Source: UBA7805 sp036146215 (GTDB lineage Bacteria > Planctomycetota > Planctomycetia > Pirellulales > UBA7805). Taken from it: a DNA stretch of 24,087 nt. The translations under genes and the position numbers were made by a program. Below the pieces are notes generated by a model. That model made no database searches and was not told where the DNA came from. It saw only the letters and a program-made list of their open reading frames with translations. Below are positions 7,540-14,816 of this stretch, in pieces. Location: the NCBI GenBank assembly GCA_036146215.1, contig JAYYJN010000105.1, positions 1 through 24,087 on the forward strand, read 5' to 3'. Every line of letters starts with the position of its first letter. Position 1 is the stretch's first letter.

Positions 7540-8436
7540 TTGTCCAACGCCGAACAATATCTGAAACCGGAGGTGATCCGACAGATCAGCCGTCTTGATC
7601 TGCGTGCGCAGTTCATTGTCAAAGGTTTTCTGCAAGGTATGCACGCCAGTCCGTTTCAGGGTTTTTCGGTTGAGTTCAGCGAGCATCGGAAATATACAGC
7701 GGGTGATAATCCGGCCGATATCGACTGGTCGCTCTATGCCAAGACCGACAAATATTACGTGAAAAAATTTGAAGCCGAGACCAATATTCTTGGCTATCTG
7801 GTAATGGATTTGAGTCGATCCATGGCTTATACCTATCGGCAGGAACTCAATAAATTTGAATATGCAATTTGTCTCGCAGCGGCCATGGCCTACCTTATGA
7901 TCCATCAACAGGATCCGGTCGGGCTGATTACGTTTGACGAAAAAATACGCGATAGCCTTCCGCCCCGCTCCAAGCGAGCACAACTTGGCAATATTCTTTC
8001 TGTGCTTGCCCGATTAAAACCGACGGGTCGAACGGATATTGCACAAAGTGTGGAGCAGATTGCAGCGATGCTCAAACAACGGAGTCTCGTCATGCTTTTC
8101 ACCGATCTATTCGGTGAACCGGAGCGGATTATGAAAGCACTGCACCGCTTACGGCATGGCGGTCACGATGTGATTTTGTTTCATGTTATGGATGAGGCGG
8201 AGGTCGCATTTCCCTTTGACGGGATGATCGAGTTCGAGGAGCCCGAGACAGCCGAGCGGATGGAGGTAAATGCCACCGGTTTTCGGCAGGACTATCTGGC
8301 AGAAGTCGAATCCTTTCGCGAACAGTTTCGCGAGCAGTTGACTCAAGCTGGAGTCGATTACGTGCCGCTCGATACAAGCATGGCCTTTGACAAGGCGCTC
8401 ACGGAGTATCTCACGCAGCGCCGCGCCCGTTGTTAA
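7540..8436 (+). CDS. DUF58 protein with VWA-like fold, MoxR partner
   Basis: 298 residues, cytosolic, with no transmembrane segment. DUF58 hallmarks are visible: FQGFSVEFSEHRKYTAGDNP (39-58), DIDWSLYAKTDKYYVKKFEAE (60-80) and a VWA-type metal site DLSRS (90-94, DxSxS). ALARLKPTGRTDI-like and LVMLFTDLF segments follow. DUF58 proteins pair with MoxR ATPases and usually sit beside a membrane-bound VWA protein; no such gene follows here. The start is taken as TTG 7540 with GAGG at 7531-7534, because upstream is the moxR stop and the next ATG (residue 34) would cut the domain. The next gene starts 101 bp downstream and is unrelated. Confidence 0.9.
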   Translation: MSNAEQYLKPEVIRQISRLDLRAQFIVKGFLQGMHASPFQGFSVEFSEHRKYTAGDNPADIDWSLYAKTDKYYVKKFEAETNILGYLVMDLSRSMAYTYRQELNKFEYAICLAAAMAYLMIHQQDPVGLITFDEKIRDSLPPRSKRAQLGNILSVLARLKPTGRTDIAQSVEQIAAMLKQRSLVMLFTDLFGEPERIMKALHRLRHGGHDVILFHVMDEAEVAFPFDGMIEFEEPETAERMEVNATGFRQDYLAEVESFREQFREQLTQAGVDYVPLDTSMAFDKALTEYLTQRRARC

Positions 8437-8471
8437 TCTCGCCGACGTGTGGTACCCCTTTTCTAGCCTCG

Positions 8472-8499
8472 TTGGATAATCTCTGTGATGAAATATTAT
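8472..8499 (+). promoter_or_regulatory. Candidate promoter for the DUF1080/SMP-30 gene
   Basis: TTGGAT (8472-8477, 3 of 6) and TATTAT (8494-8499, 5 of 6) with a 16-bp spacer, giving a start near 8506 and about 32 nt of leader before the ATG at 8538. A GATAAT/ATTATC inverted repeat overlaps the boxes. Confidence 0.3.
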
Positions 8500-8537
8500 C
8501 ATGTGACAACACATTCTTCTTGAAATGGCGGCCGATC

Positions 8538-9986
8538 ATGCAAAATCCTATATTTCTTTTATTACTCGCTCTCAGTGCGACGACTTGTTTACCGAATGCG
8601 GTTTATGCGGAATGGATGGAACTCTTCGATGGAAAATCGCTCAATGGATGGCGGCAGCGGGGCGGAAAAGCGACTTACCGCGTTGAGGACGGCCAGATTG
8701 TGGGCACGAGTGCTCCGAACACACCGAACTCGTTTCTTTGCACAGAAAAAGCTTGGGACGATTTTGAATTGGAACTCGAATTTAAAGTCGATCCGTTGCT
8801 CAACAGCGGTGTGCAAATACGCAGTAATAGTTTGCCCGAATATCATGACGGTCGTGTCCACGGTTATCAGGTCGAGATCGACCCATCTGACCGTGGATGG
8901 ACCGGAGGTATCTACGATGAAGGTCGTCGCGGCTGGCTTGCGCCACTCGCAGAGAACACAGCGGCTCGCTATGCCTTTCGTGAAGGCGAGTGGAATAAAC
9001 TACGAATAGTTGCCATCGGTGATTCGATCCAGACGTTCCTTAACGGGGTGCCGGCTGCCGACCTGATTGATTCCAAAACGCCCAAAGGTTTTATCGGCCT
9101 ACAGGTACATTCGGTCGGGGATGAGCGGCGGCCACTGGAGGTCCGCTGGCGGAACATCCGTCTGCAGCCCATCAATGGGGTAGTCCCCGAGGGCGCAGTG
9201 GTACGGAAAGTGGCTAACGGTTTTCGTTTTACTGAGGGTCCGGCTGAAGCGCAGGATGGTCGTATTTTCTTCAGCGATATTCCTAATGAAAAAGTTCACA
9301 TTTTTGATCCTGCAACCGGTCAGGTGAGTGTAGCAATCGAAGCGAGTGGACGGGCCAATGGCCTGATGTTTGCCCCAAGTGGTGCGTTGCTGATTTGCGA
9401 AGGGGGTAATCGCCAACTGACCCGCAAACTGGGAACAGAGAAAAATATCCTTGCCGACCGCTTCCAAGGTAAGCGACTCAACAGCCCGAACGATCTGGTC
9501 CTCGACGGCAAAGGGGGTATCTACTTCACCGATCCGCGGTACGGTGATCGCGACGATATGGAGATGCAGATCGAAGGCGTTTATTATTTGCCGCGTGGCG
9601 GAGAGCTGCAGCGGGTGATCGACAATATGGTCCGTCCGAACGGTCTGATGTTCTCACCGGACAAATCGATTTTGTATGTGGCCGACAACGGGGCCAAAAC
9701 CGTGATCGCCTACCGGGTCGAGGAGGATGGCTCGCTTGAACGAATCAAAAAAATTGCCGATATGGCGGTCGATGGAATGACGATGGATATGCTTGGTAAT
9801 CTTTACTGTACCGGTGGTCCGCAGGTTGTGGTCTTTGCGCCCGATGGAGAGCGGCGCGTGGTGATTCCGGTGCCAGAGGGGACGGCCAATTGTACGTTCG
9901 GCGGACCGGAACATAAGACGCTCTACATCACCGCGCATCAAGGACTGTATGCGATTGATCTGGCTGTGCCCGGTGTTCTGCCCTGA
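8538..9986 (+). CDS. Secreted two-domain protein: DUF1080 (3-keto-disaccharide hydrolase type) plus SMP-30/gluconolactonase
   Basis: 482 residues. ATG 8538 is chosen because it opens a signal peptide (MQNPIFLLLLALSA...AVYA, cut near residue 24); the open frame continues upstream to 8430 without secretion features. Residues about 26-212 are a DUF1080/concanavalin-like domain: LFDGKSLNGWR, FELELEFKVDP, NSGVQIRS, GYQVEIDPS, GGIYDEGRRGWL, GEWNKLRIVAIGD and HSVG near the end. This family includes hydrolases of 3-keto-glycosides. Residues about 222-478 are a six-bladed SMP-30/gluconolactonase propeller: FTEGPAEAQDG (metal-ligand Glu about 233), SPNDLVLDGKGGIYFTDPRYG, RPNGLMFSPDKSILYVADN and VDGMTMDMLGNLYCTGG. 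The Glu, Asn and Asp ligand positions appear kept. Inferred role: periplasmic breakdown of oxidised sugars, with hydrolase and lactonase in one chain. Confidence 0.88.
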   Translation: MQNPIFLLLLALSATTCLPNAVYAEWMELFDGKSLNGWRQRGGKATYRVEDGQIVGTSAPNTPNSFLCTEKAWDDFELELEFKVDPLLNSGVQIRSNSLPEYHDGRVHGYQVEIDPSDRGWTGGIYDEGRRGWLAPLAENTAARYAFREGEWNKLRIVAIGDSIQTFLNGVPAADLIDSKTPKGFIGLQVHSVGDERRPLEVRWRNIRLQPINGVVPEGAVVRKVANGFRFTEGPAEAQDGRIFFSDIPNEKVHIFDPATGQVSVAIEASGRANGLMFAPSGALLICEGGNRQLTRKLGTEKNILADRFQGKRLNSPNDLVLDGKGGIYFTDPRYGDRDDMEMQIEGVYYLPRGGELQRVIDNMVRPNGLMFSPDKSILYVADNGAKTVIAYRVEEDGSLERIKKIADMAVDGMTMDMLGNLYCTGGPQVVVFAPDGERRVVIPVPEGTANCTFGGPEHKTLYITAHQGLYAIDLAVPGVLP

Positions 9987-10003
9987 GCAGGAGCTGAGCA
10001 GGA
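9983..10003 (+). repeat. Short tandem direct repeat over the stop codon
   Basis: The 10-mer CTGAGCAGGA occurs at 9983-9992 and again at 9994-10003. The first copy contains the TGA stop of the DUF1080/SMP-30 gene. It looks like a small local duplication. Confidence 0.4.
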
Positions 10004-10115
10004 AAGGTGTTCACCGAGCAGCAGACATGATTCAATAAATGCAATGGCGACCGGCAGAGACGGCAAAATAGCTTTCTATGTCTTTTTCTATATCTAGGGT
10101 CGAGGGTACGGAACC

Positions 10116-10379
10116 ATGAGTAAAGAACTGATTCCCGAATCGAACCGACCGAAACGGACGATCCTTGGCACGCTTGTGGCGGTCGTGGTCGCTCTGTTTT
10201 GCGTCGTTTATATGTTGAATCCGACGGCAGGATTTTTTGAATTTATCCCGGATTCAATTCCCTTTATCGGGAATGTGGATGAGGGGCTGATCATGCTTTT
10301 ATTTCTAGCATGCCTGAAATACTTAGGAATTGACATTCCGCTTGGCAAATCATCCCGCGACGCACCCCCAAAGCAGTAG
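10116..10379 (+). CDS. Small DUF1232-like membrane protein
   Basis: 87 residues, start ATG 10116 with a GAGGGT ribosome site 9-14 bases upstream. A basic N-terminus (RPKR, 11-14) precedes a transmembrane helix (about 16-34), then YMLNPTAGFFEFIPDSIPFI (32-51), GNVDEGLIM and a second hydrophobic segment (about 57-72). This matches the DUF1232/YkvA pattern (Y-LSPIDLIPDFIPVLGxLDD) with the conserved IPD and an acidic residue after the glycine turn. Function of DUF1232 is unknown. The tail is short and hydrophilic. It is followed at once by a hairpin and by tRNA-Arg on the other strand. Family call is good. Confidence 0.75.
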   Translation: MSKELIPESNRPKRTILGTLVAVVVALFCVVYMLNPTAGFFEFIPDSIPFIGNVDEGLIMLLFLACLKYLGIDIPLGKSSRDAPPKQ

Positions 10380-10382
10380 GGG

Positions 10383-10401
10383 TTTGCTGATGTCCAGCAA
10401 A
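10383..10401. terminator. Perfect hairpin between the DUF1232 gene and tRNA-Arg, possible bidirectional barrier
   Basis: TTTGCTG (10383-10389) and CAGCAAA (10395-10401) pair perfectly around a 5-base loop. It begins 3 bases after the DUF1232 stop and ends 1 base beyond the tRNA 3' end, so it lies at the end of both convergent transcripts. There is no clear U tract on either strand, so termination is inference. Confidence 0.4.
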
Positions 10402-10402
10402 G

Positions 10403-10476
10403 CACGCCCGGTAGGATTCGAACCTACAACCCTCGGTTCCGAAGACCGATGCGCTATCCAGTTGCGCCACGGGCGC
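10403..10476 (-). tRNA. tRNA-Arg, anticodon UCG
   Basis: A full cloverleaf can be drawn on the minus strand. The acceptor is GCGCCCG with CGGGCGT (G1-U72 wobble) and discriminator G. The D stem is GCGC/GCGC with loop AACTGGATA. The anticodon stem is TCGGT/ACCGA with loop CTTCGGA, giving anticodon TCG. The variable loop has 5 bases. The T arm is GTAGG, TTCGAAT, CCTAC. The length is 74 bases. CCA is not encoded. It should read CGA and probably other CGN codons as arginine. A weak promoter (TTGCGG, 17 bp, TATTCT) lies about 58 bases upstream. Confidence 0.95.
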
Positions 10477-10533
10477 TCGACCATGCAGCAAGCCGCTCTC
10501 GCGGGATCCTGTAGTTAGGTCAGCACTGCTCTA

Positions 10534-10562
10534 AGAATAGAGTCTACCCAGCCCTTCCGCAA
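10534..10562 (-). promoter_or_regulatory. Candidate promoter for tRNA-Arg(UCG)
   Basis: On the minus strand TTGCGG (10562-10557) and TATTCT (10539-10534) are 17 bp apart. The boxes match at 3 and 4 of 6 positions. Transcription would start near 10527, about 50 bases before the mature tRNA. Confidence 0.25.
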
Positions 10563-10566
10563 CGGC

Positions 10567-10596
10567 TTGACGGAGACCGTTTTCTATCCCTCTAAT
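10567..10596 (+). promoter_or_regulatory. Promoter for the FHA-proA pair
   Basis: TTGACG (10567-10572) and TCTAAT (10591-10596) each match the sigma-70 consensus at 5 of 6 positions, with an 18-bp spacer. The predicted start is near 10603, about 53 nt before the GTG start of the FHA gene. Confidence 0.5.
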
Positions 10597-10655
10597 AAAG
10601 CAATCTTTCGACAATGCATTGGCCTGATTGAGCAGCACCAGGGAGTCCGTCTGAC

Positions 10656-11333
10656 GTGTCCATCACTTTGCGAGTTTTAGACGGTGCCGATCGGGGAAAA
10701 GTTTTCGACGATCTGACCCTGCCGGTGACGATTGGCCGCGAGGAAGGAAACACGATTCAACTGAATGATGAACGAATCAGTCGTTTTCACATCAAAATTC
10801 AAGAGGATAATTCCAAATTCATTCTCACCGATCTAGAGAGTACCAATGGCACCAAAGTGAATGGTGATGAGATCCGTCTTCGCATTCTGCGATATGGTGA
10901 CCTGGTAAGCGTCGGTCGGTCGCTGTTGCTGTTTGGCACAGAAGATCAGATTGCCGAACGGTTGGCAGAGATTCGCGGGCGTGATGATCACAGCGATGTG
11001 ATGCTTGCGGATGGCGGGACGAAGGAAGACCAAGCTGCTCCGCTTGATTTTGAAATTCATTGGAACAGTGATCCAGATATCCAAGCCACACTGCATTCAC
11101 TTCAGCAACCCGAGTTACCTGAGTCTCTTTCCCCGTGCCAGGCTGCACAGCTCTCGGAGTTGGTTGAATATCTGCACCTCCGCGTCGGCGATCTGCTGAC
11201 CACCGGTAAAGCAGCCGATGAAGAGGGTGAGCAGATGCTTTTGGAGCAACGGCATTGGCAGAATCTGGTCGACTTGCAGGCGCGGTTGAGCGATTACTTG
11301 AGAAAAATCACTGAACCACCAGAAATGGAGTAA
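10656..11333 (+). CDS. FHA-domain protein
   Basis: 225 residues, cytosolic. Residues about 1-95 form a forkhead-associated domain, a phosphothreonine-binding module: ITLRVLDGADRGKVF, VTIGREEGNTIQL (GR at 27-28), ERISRFHIKI (S42, R43, H45), LTDLESTNGTKVNG (N64, G65, T66), then GDLVSVGRSLLLFG. All key binding residues are present. The remainder (about 96-225) is acidic, Leu/Gln-rich and helical in character, with no recognised domain. The start is GTG 10656 with GGGAG at 10641-10645, since the FHA fold begins directly after it. proA starts 6 bp after the stop, so the two genes are almost certainly co-transcribed. Its phosphorylated partner and kinase are not in the window. Confidence 0.88.
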   Translation: MSITLRVLDGADRGKVFDDLTLPVTIGREEGNTIQLNDERISRFHIKIQEDNSKFILTDLESTNGTKVNGDEIRLRILRYGDLVSVGRSLLLFGTEDQIAERLAEIRGRDDHSDVMLADGGTKEDQAAPLDFEIHWNSDPDIQATLHSLQQPELPESLSPCQAAQLSELVEYLHLRVGDLLTTGKAADEEGEQMLLEQRHWQNLVDLQARLSDYLRKITEPPEME

Positions 11334-11339
11334 TCCAAC

Positions 11340-12614
11340 ATGACAATCGCCCAGGAAAATGACCTACAGGTATATTGCTTGGACACGGCAAGACGCGCAC
11401 GGCTTGCCGCCGAAGGCCTGATAAAAGTCTGTGCCGAGACAAAAAATTCATGGCTTCGCGAGTCCGCGACTCGCCTACGTGCAAACGAGAGTGAACTGTT
11501 GGCGGCCAACGCCTTGGATTTAGAGGCAGCGCCCGGATTCGGACTTTCGGATGCTCAGGCTGACCGACTCCGTCTGACGAGTGAAAGAATTGACGGTATT
11601 GCTCAAGGCATGGAACAAGTTGCCGAATTTGCAGATCCGATCGGGGAGGTGATGGAAACGACCGCTCGTCCTAACGGGCTACAACTCCAGAAGGTTAGGG
11701 TGCCTTTGGGTGTGGTCTTTTTTGTCTATGAATCCCGTCCGAATGTCACGGCTGATGCAGCCGCATTGTGCGTGAAAAGTGGAAACGCGGTCATTTTACG
11801 CGGTGGAAAAGAAGCCGCACATTCGAGCCGAGCGATTGTCGATATTCTCCGCGCTGTGGCCGAAGAAAAAGGAGTTCCCGTTGATGCGGTGCAGTTGGTT
11901 TCGGTTGCAGACCGTGAGGCGGTGGGCCATTTTTTAGCGCTTCCCGAGTGGATCGACTTGGCCATTCCGCGTGGTGGCGAGGGTCTGATCCGTCGCGTTG
12001 CCGCCGAGGCAGAGATGCCAGTCATCAAGCATTTCAGTGGAAATTGTCACGTTTACGTCGATGCGAATGCCGATTTGGAAATGGCCGAATCGATCGTGCA
12101 GAACTCCAAATGTCAACGGATGGGCGTCTGCAATGCCGCCGAGTCGCTGGTCATTCACGCAGATGTAGCCAACGAATTTGTCCCACGCGTTTGTGAAAAG
12201 CTTCGGGCCGAGGGAGTGGAGATACGCGGCGATGCCCAGACGCTTAACCTTTGTCCGACCGCTACCGCCGCGAGCGATGCGGATTACGAGGCAGAATTTC
12301 TAGGACCAGTAATCTCGGTGCGGATTGTTCCTACACTGGAAGAAGCTGTGGCCCACATCAACAGATATGGTAGCAAACATACCGATGCGATTGTTACCGA
12401 GTCGGAGCGTGCAGCAGACCAATTTGCCACTGAAGTTGATACCGCGGCGGTCATGATTAACGCCAGCACCCGCTTTAACGATGGCGGTGAATTCGGACTC
12501 GGCGCTGAGATTGGTATCAGCACCGATAAGTTTCATGCCCGCGGGCCGTGTGGTCTCAAAGAATTGACCAGTTACAAGTACATCGTGCAGGGCAGCGGAC
12601 AGATTCGTGGTTGA
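11340..12614 (+). CDS. proA: Gamma-glutamyl phosphate reductase (glutamate-5-semialdehyde dehydrogenase)
   Basis: 424 residues, full length for ProA. It catalyses NADPH-dependent reduction of L-glutamyl 5-phosphate to glutamate 5-semialdehyde, the second step of proline synthesis, in the cytosol. Diagnostic segments: KVRVPLGVVFFVYESRPNVT (118-137), DAAALCVKSGNAVILRGGKE (139-158), DLAIPRGGEGLIRRV (206-220), HVYVDANADL, NSKCQRMGVCNAAESL (255-270) with catalytic Cys264, HTDAIVTE and the C-terminal NASTRFNDGGEFGLGAEIGI (374-393) and GPCGLKELTSYKY. Start ATG 11340 has GGAG about 11 bases upstream inside the end of the FHA gene. proB, the usual partner, is not adjacent; instead the gene is coupled to an FHA protein. 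It converges with cstA after 45 bp. Confidence 0.96.
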   Translation: MTIAQENDLQVYCLDTARRARLAAEGLIKVCAETKNSWLRESATRLRANESELLAANALDLEAAPGFGLSDAQADRLRLTSERIDGIAQGMEQVAEFADPIGEVMETTARPNGLQLQKVRVPLGVVFFVYESRPNVTADAAALCVKSGNAVILRGGKEAAHSSRAIVDILRAVAEEKGVPVDAVQLVSVADREAVGHFLALPEWIDLAIPRGGEGLIRRVAAEAEMPVIKHFSGNCHVYVDANADLEMAESIVQNSKCQRMGVCNAAESLVIHADVANEFVPRVCEKLRAEGVEIRGDAQTLNLCPTATAASDADYEAEFLGPVISVRIVPTLEEAVAHINRYGSKHTDAIVTESERAADQFATEVDTAAVMINASTRFNDGGEFGLGAEIGISTDKFHARGPCGLKELTSYKYIVQGSGQIRG

Positions 12615-12659
12615 AGATCGGACAGGTCGATAAATACCACCGAAAGCTCACCGGCACTT

Positions 12660-14618
12660 CTAACAACACCCTCGACCCGGCTCTGCTTTTGCATTTGTAT
12701 TGAGCGGTGGTAAATCATTTTCAAGCACGCCGCGAACTCGGGGCCAGAGGTAAGCAGCTTCCACAAGCATCCATGTCTGCAGGGTGAGAATCCCCAACCC
12801 GAACCCGAAGAGCAGATGAGACTGTTCCCATTGCCAAGTCGTTTGGCCGCTGGCCATCTGCCAAAGCGGATAGAACCAACCGCTTGCACCGTTGAACATC
12901 TGCCACAAAATGGCCCACGTAGGCAAAATGATCATCAGTAATAATGGTGGCACTGCGAAGGCAATCGGCTTGCCGCGTCGAAGGAGATAAAAAACGATAA
13001 CCAGAAACGCGAGACCGGCAAGCAGTTGATTTACGGCACCAAAAAGGGGCCAGAGCAGCATTCCACCGGTTCCATAAACGCCGCCGGCTCCCGGAAGCAT
13101 CGCAATGCCCAAACCAATTGAAACCGCAATGAACGTGGCGAGGTATTTTCCGCCCAACCAGGGTAGCTGCACCGTTTCGGCTAACTCCTGGATGACATAA
13201 CGCTGTAGTCGCGTGGCCGTATCGAGGGTGGTTGCAGCAAAACTTGCAACCAGCACGGCCATGATCCCGACTCCCAATTTCAGCGGTATGCCCAAGGTGG
13301 CAAGGAAGTTTCCGCCCCCCTCGACAAAGGCACCTACTTTTTGCGGCAAACGGAAATCAGACCATTTCTTAGTTGTGTCGTAATGATGTTTCCATGCTGC
13401 CTGACCCGTGAGAAGTTCTCCATTCGTATCGACGACCGCCCGATAGGTATGACCGGAATCGGCAACACCAGGGGCAGTGGTCCGCTCATACTTCCCGATG
13501 CCTAGACCGGCTGTGCAGGCAAGAATCACCAGAACAGCAAGCATGCCCTCCACGAGCATTGCCCCATATCCGACATATTGCGCGTCTTCTTCATTCGCCA
13601 ATTGTTTACTGGATGTGCCACTGGCAACCAGGCAATGGAAACCACTCACCGCACCACAAGCAATCGTGATAAACAAAAATGGCCAGATTGGTGGTGCCCC
13701 GGTTGTGCGCAATGCCGACCATGAGGTGATTGCAGGAGTTGTTTCTGACAGATTCGCCTGTCCGCTCAATCCGGCAACCCCCAATCCCACCACCAGCAAG
13801 ATTAAAGCGACCAGTAACTGGTGGCTGTTGATATAGTCACGCGGTTGGAGCAGCGTCCAGACCGGCATCACGGATGCAATGAAACAATAAACCATAAGGA
13901 TGATGGTCCAAAAAATCGTCGGGCTCAGCCATTGCGGACTGATGTGTAATGTGCTGGCAAGTTGCGTGCAAAATGTTTCGGTCACCGGAATGGGAAAAAA
14001 ATATGCCCCCAGGTAGATTGCCACATACATTAAAATCAGCGCACCGATCGAAGGACCGAGCAATCGCCCCCCACGACGATAGACATAAAAACCGATCAAT
14101 GCAGCGAGCGGAACCTCAATCCACACGGAGAGGACTGATTCAGGAAACATTTTAAAGATTCCTGCAATTACTAATCCGAAGATTGCGAGCACGATCGACA
14201 GTGCCAGAAACAGTACGGTCAGAAAAAATAGTTTTGCCCTGGGAGAGATAATTCTTCCCGCGACTTCACCGATTGTTTGGCCCCGATTGCGCAAACTGAT
14301 TACCAGTGCGCCAAAATCATGCACTGCGCCGATAAAGATTGCCCCCAGGACAACCCACGCTAAAGCCGGGAGCCAACCCCAGAAGACAGCAATGGCCGGT
14401 CCAACGATGGGACCAGTCCCCGCAATGCTTGTGAAATGATGTCCAAAGATAACTTCTTTCCGCGTAGGAACGAAATCGACATCGTCCCGCAACTCCTGAC
14501 TTGGCACTTTCGCCTGCGGATCAAGCCCAAAGATTTTACGGGAGATCCAACGCCCATACGTGTGGTAAGCGATGAGATACGCGATAAAGGCGCCACCCGC
14601 GATCAGAATGGTACTCAT
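12660..14618 (-). CDS. cstA: CstA-family carbon starvation / pyruvate transporter
   Basis: 652 residues, inner-membrane protein with about 16 hydrophobic segments. Family hallmarks are in the first 110 residues: AYLIAYHTYGRWISRKIFGLD, FVPTRKEVIFGHHFTSIAG, TGPIVGPAIAVFWGWLPA, FIGAVHDFGALVISLRNRG and TIGEVAGRIISPRAK. Further on are ACGAVSGFHCLVASGTSSKQ, ASFAATTLDTATRLQRYVIQ and LWPLFGAVNQLLAGLAFLVI, all typical of CstA. CstA proteins take up pyruvate and peptides and are induced on carbon starvation in enterobacteria; the substrate here is inferred. Start ATG 14618 has AGGCGGA about 10 bases upstream. It is divergent from trxB. Length is in the normal range (about 600-700). No small YbdD-like partner gene is visible downstream. 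Confidence 0.93.
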   Translation of the reverse strand: MSTILIAGGAFIAYLIAYHTYGRWISRKIFGLDPQAKVPSQELRDDVDFVPTRKEVIFGHHFTSIAGTGPIVGPAIAVFWGWLPALAWVVLGAIFIGAVHDFGALVISLRNRGQTIGEVAGRIISPRAKLFFLTVLFLALSIVLAIFGLVIAGIFKMFPESVLSVWIEVPLAALIGFYVYRRGGRLLGPSIGALILMYVAIYLGAYFFPIPVTETFCTQLASTLHISPQWLSPTIFWTIILMVYCFIASVMPVWTLLQPRDYINSHQLLVALILLVVGLGVAGLSGQANLSETTPAITSWSALRTTGAPPIWPFLFITIACGAVSGFHCLVASGTSSKQLANEEDAQYVGYGAMLVEGMLAVLVILACTAGLGIGKYERTTAPGVADSGHTYRAVVDTNGELLTGQAAWKHHYDTTKKWSDFRLPQKVGAFVEGGGNFLATLGIPLKLGVGIMAVLVASFAATTLDTATRLQRYVIQELAETVQLPWLGGKYLATFIAVSIGLGIAMLPGAGGVYGTGGMLLWPLFGAVNQLLAGLAFLVIVFYLLRRGKPIAFAVPPLLLMIILPTWAILWQMFNGASGWFYPLWQMASGQTTWQWEQSHLLFGFGLGILTLQTWMLVEAAYLWPRVRGVLENDLPPLNTNAKAEPGRGCC

Positions 14619-14661
14619 AGTAAAATCCGCCTGCGCGTCGGTCTGCCTGACGAGACTTCAC

Positions 14662-14690
14662 ACGATACCGCACCCGATGCGCGTGGACAA
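14662..14690 (-). promoter_or_regulatory. Candidate promoter for cstA
   Basis: On the minus strand TTGTCC (14690-14685) and TATCGT (14667-14662), each 4 of 6, are separated by 17 bp. Transcription would start near 14655, about 37 nt before the ATG. Confidence 0.3.
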
Positions 14691-14713
14691 GCTGAAAGCA
14701 TCCTCCGAGTCAG

Positions 14714-14741
14714 TAGACGCCTTAGAGTGAGCCTTTATAAT
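14714..14741 (+). promoter_or_regulatory. Promoter for the trxB operon
   Basis: A perfect -10 box TATAAT (14736-14741) with TAGACG (14714-14719, 4 of 6) 16 bp upstream. The predicted start near 14748 leaves about 69 nt before the trxB TTG. The hairpin at 14743-14767 overlaps the predicted start. Confidence 0.5.
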
Positions 14742-14742
14742 G

Positions 14743-14767
14743 AGCCCGGGATCCTTGGCCCTGGGCT
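14743..14767 (+). promoter_or_regulatory. Strong dyad overlapping the trxB transcription start
   Basis: AGCCCGGG (14743-14750) pairs with CCTGGGCT plus one extra C (14759-14767) to give an 8-bp stem with one G-U pair and an 8-9 base loop. It begins 1 base after the TATAAT box. It could be an operator for a repressor or, if transcription starts slightly upstream, an mRNA 5' hairpin. Confidence 0.35.
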
Positions 14768-14816
14768 GGATTTTAAAAACATCCAATCCGCCGAGTGCGG
14801 AGAAGAGGAGACAATT

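Noticed and set aside
7405..7983. 192-codon open frame on the minus strand across the moxR-DUF58 junction
   Set aside because: It is antisense to two well-supported genes and shows no family motif or ribosome site.
8430..8537. Upstream extension of the DUF1080/SMP-30 gene overlapping the DUF58 stop
   Set aside because: It would bury the signal peptide 36 residues into the chain.
14436..14816. Upstream open extension of trxB (127 codons)
   Set aside because: It runs antisense to the start of cstA, precedes the FAD motif that normally opens TrxB, and a good ribosome site supports TTG 14817.
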